NCBI GenBank assembly: GCA_964617665.1
Contig: CAZUAH010000558.1
Span: 1 to 9,097, forward strand
Source of the DNA: JADHUC01 sp964617665
GTDB lineage: Bacteria; Planctomycetota; Planctomycetia; Pirellulales; Pirellulaceae
Direction: 5' to 3'
Length of the DNA: 9,097 nucleotides
The translations under genes were made by a program, and so were the position numbers. Each line of letters opens with the position of its first letter. Within the stretch, counting starts at the first letter, position 1. This document shows, one piece after another, positions 1-6,771 of this stretch. The notes beneath the pieces were generated by a model that was not told where the DNA came from, made no database searches, and worked only from the letters and a program-made list of their open reading frames with translations.

Positions 1-1784
1 ACAGCTATGTAACCGCATCGAAGAAGGTGGAGGAAGAGTTTTCGCTTGCCAAGCTCGACTTCGATCCCGACAAGATCATCGAAGTGGAAACGTTCCTGGC
101 CGTTGAACGGGCGCTGCTCCATCACATAGAAGACTCCCTGCTGGAATCTCCCAGCGAAGCCCTCTTCGTCTTGGCAGAATCCCGGTTGTCCCGGTTCTGG
201 TCGGATGTTACGCCAGCCCTTCAAGCCCACTGGGCGCTGATCGTTTCTGTTGCCGAAGTGCTCTTGGAGGCCGAGCGAATTGCCAAGGCCCTGAAGAAGG
301 CTCCCGCTACTATTCCGACGTTGGTGCGGGAGTATGCCGAAGGCGACAAGCCGTGGTGTTTGCTGGACACCTGCCACCGGAACATGGAAAGCCGGTGGTA
401 CAACTTCGAGCCCGAACCCGGCGAACGCAACGCCAGCCTGGAGAAACTGATCCTCAAGGCCGAGCAACGCTACACAGAGGTCGGTTCCGAACTGGCAAAG
501 CACTTCGTCACTAAGTTCAGCAAGGCGAAGCACCCCGTCAAAGGGGTGCTTCGCCAAACCGACATATTAAACACCCAGGTCAAGTCGAAATTGGAGAAAG
601 GCAAGACAGCCGACGTTTGGGTCGATGCCCTGCGTTTCGAGATGGCCCGGCAATTGTGCGACGTGTTGAAGGACGACTTCGACCTGAGCATTCAACCGGC
701 CATCGCCACCATCCCCACCATCACCGAAATCGGCATGGCGGCTTTGCTACCCAGGGCGCACCAGTCGGCAAAGGTGGTTTCGGTCGGCGGCGGCAAGCTG
801 GGTGTGGAGATCGAAGGCACGGTCCTGAAAGACCGCAAAGACAGGGTTGCCTTCCTCAAGTCACACGCCGACGTGCCGGTCTTCGAGGCAAAACTGGACA
901 ACCTGCTTCCCAAGCCGTCGAAGAAGATCCGTGACGGCATTCGGGATGCCCAACTGGTGCTCATCACGTCCCAGGAAATTGACGAGCTTTGCGAAAAGGA
1001 CAATGTTGCCCAAGCACGCCGTCAGATGGACGGCGTGCTCAATGATCTACGGCGTGGTTTTAGGGTGCTGGCCGACCAGGGGATCAAGACCATCATCCTT
1101 GCCGCTGACCACGGACACCTCTTTGCTGAAGAAATCAGCGAAGACATGAAGATTGAAGCTCCAGGCGGCGATACCGCCGATCTCCACCGGCGTGTCTGGG
1201 TGGGCGTTGGTGGGACTTCCGAACCGTCCTACCTCCGTACCTCTCTTTCATCCTTGGGCGTCGAAAGCGAATTGGACATCGCCACGCCATGGACGTTTGC
1301 CTGCTTCAAGGCCAAGGGGGGAGGCAAGACTTACTTCCACGGCGGGTTGTCCCCACAGGAGTTGATCGTCCCGGTTGTTACGATGACGCCCACTGCCGAG
1401 GCGCTCATGGGACCGCCGACCGGCATTGACTGGACATTGGCCGCAGGTACGGAGAAACTGACCACCCGGTTCTTCTCTGTGCAGGTTGCCGGGACTGGCA
1501 CCGGGTTGTTTGAGTTAGAGCCGCCCAAGGTGCGGGTTGAGATCCGGGCTAAGGGCAAGGCCATTTCAACGCCGGTCAGTGCCTCCTACGGATTTGAGAA
1601 CGCCACCGGGGACGTGGAACTGAAGTTGGCAGAAGACAATCCTAAGAAGATCGAGCCGAACACGATTACCGTCATGGTGTCCGAGGAACCGTCACAAAAG
1701 ACTGTGAGCATCTACCTCCTGGACTCAACAAGTGGTGCGGTATTGGCGACCCTCGACAAGATCGAGGTAGCCATTTCCATCTGA
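1..1784 (+). CDS. pglZ: PglZ-type alkaline phosphatase superfamily protein of a BREX system (5' partial)
   Basis: The reading frame is open to the left edge (frame starting at base 3), so the N-terminus is missing; GTG at 27 is only the first in-window start-like codon. Counting from that GTG, the PglZ core shows VDALRFEM (about 199-206, with Asp200 at the expected metal/nucleophile region) and ADHGHLF (about 360-366, with Asp361, His362 and His364 as likely metal ligands). Near the core's end is the family signature HGGLSPQELIVPVV (from about 438). About 130 residues follow it and look like a beta-rich tail (inferred). The N-terminal visible part is charged and helical, with no membrane segment. 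PglZ is an essential BREX component; its phosphatase activity has not been tied clearly to defence. The stop lies 10 nt before brxL, so the two are almost certainly co-transcribed. The missing N-terminus and the unseen upstream genes prevent assignment to BREX type 1 or type 4. A perfect 13-bp inverted repeat lies within the gene at 524-555. Confidence 0.88.
   Translation, partial: SYVTASKKVEEEFSLAKLDFDPDKIIEVETFLAVERALLHHIEDSLLESPSEALFVLAESRLSRFWSDVTPALQAHWALIVSVAEVLLEAERIAKALKKAPATIPTLVREYAEGDKPWCLLDTCHRNMESRWYNFEPEPGERNASLEKLILKAEQRYTEVGSELAKHFVTKFSKAKHPVKGVLRQTDILNTQVKSKLEKGKTADVWVDALRFEMARQLCDVLKDDFDLSIQPAIATIPTITEIGMAALLPRAHQSAKVVSVGGGKLGVEIEGTVLKDRKDRVAFLKSHADVPVFEAKLDNLLPKPSKKIRDGIRDAQLVLITSQEIDELCEKDNVAQARRQMDGVLNDLRRGFRVLADQGIKTIILAADHGHLFAEEISEDMKIEAPGGDTADLHRRVWVGVGGTSEPSYLRTSLSSLGVESELDIATPWTFACFKAKGGGKTYFHGGLSPQELIVPVVTMTPTAEALMGPPTGIDWTLAAGTEKLTTRFFSVQVAGTGTGLFELEPPKVRVEIRAKGKAISTPVSASYGFENATGDVELKLAEDNPKKIEPNTITVMVSEEPSQKTVSIYLLDSTSGAVLATLDKIEVAISI
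524..555 (+). repeat. Perfect 13-bp inverted repeat (strong hairpin) inside pglZ
   Basis: The left arm GGCGAAGCACCCC (524-536) is the exact reverse complement of GGGGTGCTTCGCC (543-555), separated by the six bases GTCAAA. The stem does not extend outward (A at 523 faces A at 556). It sits in coding sequence between the helical N-terminal part and the PglZ core. No T-run follows it directly, so it is not a standard intrinsic terminator. It would form a very stable stem-loop in mRNA or a cruciform in DNA. Function is unknown. Confidence 0.85.
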
Positions 1785-1790
1785 AGGTGA
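1784..1790 (+). promoter_or_regulatory. Ribosome-binding site of brxL
   Basis: AAGGTGA starts on the last base of the pglZ stop codon and ends 4 nt before the brxL ATG at 1795. It supports that start codon and coupled translation of pglZ and brxL, with no room for a separate promoter between them. Confidence 0.7.
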
Positions 1791-1794
1791 AAGC

Positions 1795-3822
1795 ATGCCA
1801 GAACTGGATAAGAAAGCCGCATCGGTCTCTGCCGGAAAGGTCGTCCGGAAGGATCTGGTCCGGAAAGTCAAGGTCGGCGCAAATGTACCGGTCTTCGTCC
1901 TGGAATACCTCCTGGGCAAATACTGTGCGACCGATGATCCAGCCGCTATCGAAGCCGGTCTTCGGGTCGTCAACACAACGTTGTCTGACAACTTCGTTCG
2001 ACCTGACGAGGCCAACGCCATCCAGTCCAAGGTCAAGGACAAGGGGAAATACACTCTGATCGACAAGATCAAGGTGCGCTATTTGTCGGACGACGACAAG
2101 CATTGGGCTGAGTTGGTGAACTTCGGCCACAAGTACGTCCATGTTCCAGAGCAGTACATGCGCAAGTACGACCGTCTGCTGATGGGCGGGATCTGGGCGC
2201 AAGTGAACATCCGGCATCAGTACGACGAAGAGGCAAAGGGTAAACGAAGTCCGTTTTGGATTGATGACCTGAAGCCCATCCAGGTCGCCAGCTTCGATCT
2301 GGACGAATACCGGGATTGTCGTCGCCAGTTCAGCACCGACGAATGGATCGACCTAATGCTACGCAGCATCGGGATCGAACCATCGCATTTCGACCGCAGA
2401 GTGAAGCTGCTGTTTCTGGTCCGTTTGCTTCCATTGTGCGAGCACAACTACAACCTTGTGGAACTTGGGCCAAGGGGAACCGGCAAGAGCTTTGCCTACC
2501 AGGAGTTGTCGCCCTACTCCATCCTCCTGACTGGGCCAACCACCGTCGCCAACCTCTTCTACAATATGGCTAGTGGCAAGATGGGATTGGTTGGCATTTG
2601 GGATGCAATTGGCTTCGATGAAGTGGCTGACCTTCAGAAGATGCCCAAGGAGGTCGTGACGACCCTGAAGACCTACTGCGAATCCGGCACCTTCGCCCGT
2701 GGGAAGGAATCGATGTCGGGCATGGCGTCCCTCGCCATGTTCGGCAACACGAACCAGCCTGTCGAAGTAATGGTTCGGTCGTCTCATCTCTTCATGCCCA
2801 TGCCCGATGTCATCCGTGAGGACATGGCCTTCCTCGACCGCATCCACTATTACCTGCCCGGTTGGGAAATCCCCAAGATGCGAGTGGAGTTCTTTACCGA
2901 TCACCTTGGGTTCATCGTGGACTATCTGGCGGAAGCGCTGCGGGAACTTCGAAAGCATAACTACACGGAAATCATCGACCGGCATTTTTCCCTTGGTTCA
3001 CATCTCAACGCCCGTGACGTGAAGGCGGTCAGGAAGACCGTCTCCGGGATGGTAAAGCTGGTCTATCCACATGAAGAGATCAACTGGGAAGAACTATCGG
3101 AACTGCTGGGCATCGCCTTGGAAGGTCGGCGGCGGGTGAAGGAACAACTGAAGAAAATGGGCTCGTTTGAGTACCACCAGACCTCCTTCTCCTACATCGA
3201 CAACAGTACCCGTGAGGAGCAGTTTGTAGGTGTCCCGGAACAGGGCGGCCGGGACATGATCTCGACCGACCCGCTTGCACCGGGCTCTCTGTACACTGCC
3301 TCCGTGGATGACCAGGGCAAAGTCGGGCTCTACCGACTGGAAGTAGGATGTTCGCCGGGAACCGGCAAGCTCAAGATCGCAGGCGGCGTTGAAGGGCCCA
3401 TGAAAGAGTCGATTCAACGGGCATTTGCTTACTTGATGGGGCACAAGGTTCCAATGGGGATCGGCCAGCAGGTGGATACGACAGACTTCCACGTCGAAGC
3501 CATCGACCTATTGAGCAACCGTGTCCCGTGCGAAGCCGGGATGGCGCTGGTGGTGGCCGTCTACTCAGCCATCAAGACGCATTCGGTACTGCCGGGCCTA
3601 TTGATCCTGGGCGACCTCAGCATCCAGGGCAACATCAAGTCCCTCCGGTCCCTTGTCGAACCGCTCCAGGTCGGCATGGACAACGGGGCACGCAAGGCGT
3701 TGATTCCCCTGGAAAACAAGCGCAACTTCCTGGAAGTATCGGGGGATATCGTTGAGCGGGTCGATCCGGTGTTTTACTCCGACCCGATGACGGCGGCGAT
3801 GAAGGCGTTGGGGATGACGTGA
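1795..3822 (+). CDS. brxL: BREX AAA+ ATPase with Lon-like C-terminal domain, BrxL
   Basis: This is a complete 675-residue protein, the usual length for BrxL. The N-terminal region opens with GKVVRKDL and VLEYLLGKYCATDD, a signature of the family. The AAA+ core has Walker A GPRGTGKS (225-232), Walker B IGFDE (272-276), a sensor-1 type stretch FGNTN (316-320) and a likely arginine finger in FLDRIHYYLPGWE (Arg349). The C-terminus (about 535-675) matches the Lon protease fold, but the positions of the catalytic Ser and Lys appear to hold Glu580 (CEAGMA) and Val621 (SLVEPL), so proteolysis is unlikely. Published work on BrxL describes a multimeric MCM-like DNA-binding AAA+ protein that acts as a phage restriction factor rather than a classical protease. 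Start choice rests on the AAGGTGA site 4 nt upstream. BrxL directly after pglZ fits BREX types 1 and 4. An arginine/lysine-rich stretch (VRKDLVRKVK, from about 14) may help nucleic-acid binding, which is inference. Confidence 0.93.
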   Translation: MPELDKKAASVSAGKVVRKDLVRKVKVGANVPVFVLEYLLGKYCATDDPAAIEAGLRVVNTTLSDNFVRPDEANAIQSKVKDKGKYTLIDKIKVRYLSDDDKHWAELVNFGHKYVHVPEQYMRKYDRLLMGGIWAQVNIRHQYDEEAKGKRSPFWIDDLKPIQVASFDLDEYRDCRRQFSTDEWIDLMLRSIGIEPSHFDRRVKLLFLVRLLPLCEHNYNLVELGPRGTGKSFAYQELSPYSILLTGPTTVANLFYNMASGKMGLVGIWDAIGFDEVADLQKMPKEVVTTLKTYCESGTFARGKESMSGMASLAMFGNTNQPVEVMVRSSHLFMPMPDVIREDMAFLDRIHYYLPGWEIPKMRVEFFTDHLGFIVDYLAEALRELRKHNYTEIIDRHFSLGSHLNARDVKAVRKTVSGMVKLVYPHEEINWEELSELLGIALEGRRRVKEQLKKMGSFEYHQTSFSYIDNSTREEQFVGVPEQGGRDMISTDPLAPGSLYTASVDDQGKVGLYRLEVGCSPGTGKLKIAGGVEGPMKESIQRAFAYLMGHKVPMGIGQQVDTTDFHVEAIDLLSNRVPCEAGMALVVAVYSAIKTHSVLPGLLILGDLSIQGNIKSLRSLVEPLQVGMDNGARKALIPLENKRNFLEVSGDIVERVDPVFYSDPMTAAMKALGMT

Positions 3823-3840
3823 CACGGAGCCCCATTTCGC

Positions 3841-3870
3841 ATGAATATAGGTGGTAGTACGCAAGGCTAA
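3841..3870 (+). other. Possible 9-codon leader ORF before sir2
   Basis: ATG to TAA encodes MNIGGSTQG, ending 11 nt before the sir2 ATG. A GGAG (3826-3829) lies 11 nt upstream of its ATG, a rather long spacing. The sir2 gene has no good Shine-Dalgarno of its own, so translation could reach it by reinitiation after this mini-ORF. This is inference from spacing; ORFs this short arise easily by chance. Confidence 0.2.
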
Positions 3871-3881
3871 TGAATTGACCG

Positions 3882-4916
3882 ATGGACATTGCCGACCTCA
3901 AGCAGACTCTTCAAGATCATTTTACGGATGGCCTTGTCACCATTGTTGGCACGGGGCTTTCGGTAGCGGAGGGTGTTCCCGGTATGGGGGCGCTTGCCGA
4001 ATACCTGCAAGAGGAGATTCCAGCCCGACTTCCTGATCCATCAAAGCCTGTGTGGGCCGAGATTGCCGCTGAGTTAGAGAAGGGGACCGATCTAGAAACG
4101 ACCCTCCTCCAACACCCTCCTGATTCTGCTCTCGAAAGCACTATCGTCGAATTGACCGCTGCGCTCATCGAAGACGCCGAGCGAGTCGTTATTGAAGAAG
4201 TCGTTGCGGGACGGCGGACGCTTAGGTTCTCTCGCCTCCTTCAGCATATGCTGAAGCCAAACACGGGCATCCCGATTGTCACGACGAACTACGACCGCCT
4301 GATTGAGGTTGCTGCGGAGGCAGTTGGACTCGGTGTAGATACGCTATTCGTCGGGCACAGTATTGGCCGACTCAATCCCAAGCATAGTCAGTACAGTCTT
4401 TGTCGAGGGATTGTCCAACGCAAACGATCCGTGCAGCGCACTTATGCCGATCATCTAGTGGTTCTGAAGCCACACGGGAGTCTTGACTGGTATCTTCAGA
4501 ACGACGAACCGATCCGATGTCCTCTGCCCTTGTCTGGTCAGAGACTAATCATTACTCCTGGACTGAATAAGTTTCGGGGTGGCTACGACCGCCCGTTCGA
4601 CACGCATCGTGAACGAGCGAATAAGGAAATCGATAACGCTGCCCGGTTCTTGATCATTGGGTATGGTTTCAACGATGACCACTTACAGACCCATCTTGAG
4701 CACCAACTCAACAAAGGTAAACCCGCTGTACTTGTCACTCACAGTCTCACCCCAAAAGCGGTGCAGTTGGTTACAGAATGTGATCAGTTCCTGGCCATAA
4801 CGGCTGACCCCGACAAGCCTGGAGCAGTTGTAACACAACGGGGTGCGTCAACATTCTTCCCAACGGCCAACATTTGGGATCTAGAAGAGTTCATAAGCGA
4901 GGTCTTGGAACCATGA
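3882..4916 (+). CDS. SIR2-family NAD-hydrolase candidate of a Sir2-HerA defence pair
   Basis: This 344-residue protein shows the full set of SIR2 fold motifs. These are IVGTGLS (21-27, nucleotide-binding glycine loop), TTNYDRL (134-140, with Asn136 at the catalytic Asn position), LKPHGSLDW (195-203, with His198 as catalytic base) and IIGYGFNDDHL (258-268). The Cys4 zinc site of histone-deacetylase sirtuins is not seen, which fits the prokaryotic SIR2_2 defence type. In that class the enzyme typically hydrolyses NAD+ during infection, causing abortive arrest. The stop codon overlaps the start of a HerA ATPase by ATGA, as in Sir2-HerA (Nezha) systems, in which SIR2 and HerA form a large complex. 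The start at 3882 is fixed by an in-frame TGA two codons upstream (3876-3878), but no clear Shine-Dalgarno precedes it (only AAGG at 3863). The gene is visibly richer in A+T than brxL. No signal peptide or membrane segment is seen. NADase activity is inferred from the motifs. Confidence 0.85.
   Translation: MDIADLKQTLQDHFTDGLVTIVGTGLSVAEGVPGMGALAEYLQEEIPARLPDPSKPVWAEIAAELEKGTDLETTLLQHPPDSALESTIVELTAALIEDAERVVIEEVVAGRRTLRFSRLLQHMLKPNTGIPIVTTNYDRLIEVAAEAVGLGVDTLFVGHSIGRLNPKHSQYSLCRGIVQRKRSVQRTYADHLVVLKPHGSLDWYLQNDEPIRCPLPLSGQRLIITPGLNKFRGGYDRPFDTHRERANKEIDNAARFLIIGYGFNDDHLQTHLEHQLNKGKPAVLVTHSLTPKAVQLVTECDQFLAITADPDKPGAVVTQRGASTFFPTANIWDLEEFISEVLEP
4239..4256. repeat. 18-bp perfect palindrome inside sir2
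   Basis: CTTCAGCAT is followed directly by its reverse complement ATGCTGAAG, with no spacer. It lies in the codons for residues around 119-125 (LLQHMLK). A contiguous palindrome of this length is a plausible dimeric-protein operator or cruciform site, but it is within coding sequence and no function can be assigned. Confidence 0.6.
4899..4903 (+). promoter_or_regulatory. Ribosome-binding site that sets the herA start at 4913
   Basis: GAGGT lies 9 nt before ATG 4913 inside the end of sir2. Together with the ATGA stop/start overlap it favours 4913 over the in-frame ATG at 4874, which would add 13 residues of atypical sequence (beginning MGSRRVHKRG). Confidence 0.6.
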
Positions 4917-6664
4917 GTGAACCTGCATTACAGTTCGAGGAATCGGATTGCATCGGGAGGATTGCGGCGGTCGATACGAGCAAAGTCTTGATCGACGTGG
5001 AAGATCCCGCACTCGTTACCCGTGTCGGCATCGGTAATCTGATTGCTGTGCGTGGAGCGACCGAACGAGAGTTCCTCATCGGCATCACTGAACGAGTAAC
5101 CCGCACGATGCGAGAGGAAATGCTTGAGGATGACACAGACGACAAGGAGGTCGTCGAACTGGGGCCACGACCTGAAGACGTGATCAGGGTCGTCCTGGTT
5201 GGCACGTACCGGACAGTTCATGGCGATGAACAGAACAAGTTTAAGCGAGGAGCCGATTCGTCACCGCAAATAGACCGTGAGTGCTTCCTGATCGAGGGAG
5301 GTAACCTTCAGCGGTTTATGGGACTTCTGGGAGCGGAGTTTGACGAACATGAACGCCTCCAATTGGGCCACTTTGTAATCGACCCGAATGCCACGGTAAT
5401 TGCGAGCGGTGATCGCTTCTTCCAACGCCACGCCTCAATTCTTGGCAGTACAGGAGCAGGAAAAAGTTGGTCCGTGGCTCTGATCCTGGAAAAGGCAAGC
5501 AAACTCAAGCATCCCAATATCATCGTGTTGGACATGCACGGCGAATACGGGCCGCTCACAAGTGCGGAAGATGGGTATGCAGAAGGATTCCGAGTTGCTG
5601 GCCCAGGTGATCTTGAGAGCCCCGAACCCAATGTACTATTCCTGCCCTATTGGTTGCTGAATCGGGAAGAAATGCTGTCGATGATTCTCGACAGAAGTGA
5701 CCAGAATGCGCCTAACCAAGCTTCACGATTTACTTTGCACGTTCGGAACCTAAAGGACAAGACGTTGGAGCAGGAAGGGGAAGAGGATGCCCGCAAGACA
5801 TTTACCGTTGACTCGCCAATACCATACCCTATCGACACGCTGCTAAAGGAATTGCAGGACGATGATACTCGCAAAGGCGAAGGGAAGAAGGGACCAGTCA
5901 AAGGAGAGTGGGAAGGGCGACTAACGAGGTTCATTTCTCGCCTCAACGCAAAGCTGGAAGATCGGCGGTATGGCTTCATGTTTCAACCGTCTGAAGACGC
6001 ACAGAAGTATGGTTGGTTGGCCGATCAGGTGTCACGACTATTGGGGTCAGATGACGATCACAAGGGCGTCAAGATTGTGGACTTCTCTGAAGTGCCCTCT
6101 GACGTATTGCCTGTCGTCACAGGCACCTTCGCCCGCCTTCTGTACGACGTGCAATTCTGGCTGCGTTCGGAGAAAAGAACACCGTATAGCGTGGTCTGCG
6201 ACGAAGCACATCTTTATCTTCCTGTCCGTGATGACGCTCATGCTGTGGAAAAGCAAGCTTTGGCGACGTTCGAGCGTATTGCGAAGGAGGGACGGAAATA
6301 TGGCGTTTCGCTAGTAGTGGTCAGCCAGCGGCCTTCCGATGTAAGTCGTACCATCCTGAGTCAGTGCAATAACTTTTTGGTCCTGCGGTTAACAAATGAC
6401 TCCGATCAGGCAGCGGTGCGACGGCTCATGCCCGATTCGATGGCCGGTATCACGGAAATACTTCCTCTACTGGATACTGGGGAAGCTCTTCTGTTAGGTG
6501 ATGCCGTACTCCTTCCGACTCGTATTAGGCTAGAGAAACCAACGGTCAAACCGGCGAGCGGAACCCGTGATTTTTGGCAAGAATGGGGAACAACGCCACC
6601 AGACGCAGCAGCGATTACGGAGGCCGTCGAAACCCTTCGACGGCAAACACGACCGGACGATTAA
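4913..6664 (+). CDS. herA: HerA/FtsK-type hexameric ATPase (Sir2-HerA partner)
   Basis: Starting at 4913 the product has 583 residues. An N-terminal beta-rich HAS-barrel-like region (about 1-110) precedes the RecA-type motor. Walker A is GSTGAGKS (178-185). The HerA motif DMHGEYGP follows (from 207), then Walker B VVCDEAHLY (427-435) and the SQRPSDV segment (471-477). The stretch NNFLVLRLTNDSDQAAVRRL after it is typical of HerA. An insertion of roughly 200 residues between the Walker motifs contains the FTVDSPIPYPIDTLL pattern seen in the family. HerA proteins are hexameric DNA translocases; with SIR2 partners they act in anti-phage complexes, where HerA assembles with SIR2 and supports NAD depletion. 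The ATGA overlap with sir2 implies coupled translation and roughly balanced expression. Composition is A+T-richer than brxL, like its partner. An alternative would be an archaeal-type HerA-NurA repair role, but no NurA is present and the SIR2 partner argues for defence. The 3' end contains a 9-bp stem-loop (6623-6644). Confidence 0.88.
   Translation: MSEPALQFEESDCIGRIAAVDTSKVLIDVEDPALVTRVGIGNLIAVRGATEREFLIGITERVTRTMREEMLEDDTDDKEVVELGPRPEDVIRVVLVGTYRTVHGDEQNKFKRGADSSPQIDRECFLIEGGNLQRFMGLLGAEFDEHERLQLGHFVIDPNATVIASGDRFFQRHASILGSTGAGKSWSVALILEKASKLKHPNIIVLDMHGEYGPLTSAEDGYAEGFRVAGPGDLESPEPNVLFLPYWLLNREEMLSMILDRSDQNAPNQASRFTLHVRNLKDKTLEQEGEEDARKTFTVDSPIPYPIDTLLKELQDDDTRKGEGKKGPVKGEWEGRLTRFISRLNAKLEDRRYGFMFQPSEDAQKYGWLADQVSRLLGSDDDHKGVKIVDFSEVPSDVLPVVTGTFARLLYDVQFWLRSEKRTPYSVVCDEAHLYLPVRDDAHAVEKQALATFERIAKEGRKYGVSLVVVSQRPSDVSRTILSQCNNFLVLRLTNDSDQAAVRRLMPDSMAGITEILPLLDTGEALLLGDAVLLPTRIRLEKPTVKPASGTRDFWQEWGTTPPDAAAITEAVETLRRQTRPDD
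6623..6644 (+). repeat. 9-bp perfect stem-loop at the 3' end of herA
   Basis: GCCGTCGAA (6623-6631) pairs exactly with TTCGACGGC (6636-6644) around the tetraloop ACCC. It ends 17 nt before the herA stop codon. No U-tract follows (the next bases are AAACACGACC), so it is not a classical intrinsic terminator. It could protect the sir2-herA mRNA 3' end or cause partial attenuation before the nuclease gene. A 9-bp stem with a short loop is expected about once in a window this size by chance. Confidence 0.4.
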
Positions 6665-6760
6665 GGTAGCGGTGAGCCGACTTCTGTCTGCATAGGTCGC
6701 TGGGTGGGCGATGATAGCCAACAGGATGGTGCAAACCTCGGAACATTCTGCTCTGTGCGA

Positions 6761-6767
6761 GTGAGGT
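6761..6767 (+). promoter_or_regulatory. Ribosome-binding site of the nuclease-like gene
   Basis: GTGAGGT ends 4 nt before the ATG at 6772 and supports that start. In the 107-nt gap upstream (6665-6771) I see no convincing -35/-10 pair and no terminator. In-frame stops at 6712 and 6715 close the frame upstream. Confidence 0.55.
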
Positions 6768-6771
6768 AACA

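Noticed and set aside
27..29. GTG as the real start of pglZ
   Set aside because: The frame is open to the window edge, no properly spaced ribosome-binding site precedes it, and PglZ proteins usually have a longer N-terminus; the gene is treated as 5' partial.
1672..2985. Long antisense open frames (1672-2217 and 2359-2985)
   Set aside because: They lie opposite conserved pglZ/brxL coding sequence and show no family motif; G+C-biased third positions create such frames.
4874..4912. Longer herA start at ATG 4874
   Set aside because: It would overlap sir2 by 43 bases and add 13 atypical residues. ATG 4913 has GAGGT 9 nt upstream and the common ATGA stop/start overlap.
6665..6771. Promoter or small RNA in the gap after herA
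   Set aside because: No pair of -35 and -10 boxes with sensible spacing, and no terminator hairpin with a T-run, could be seen.
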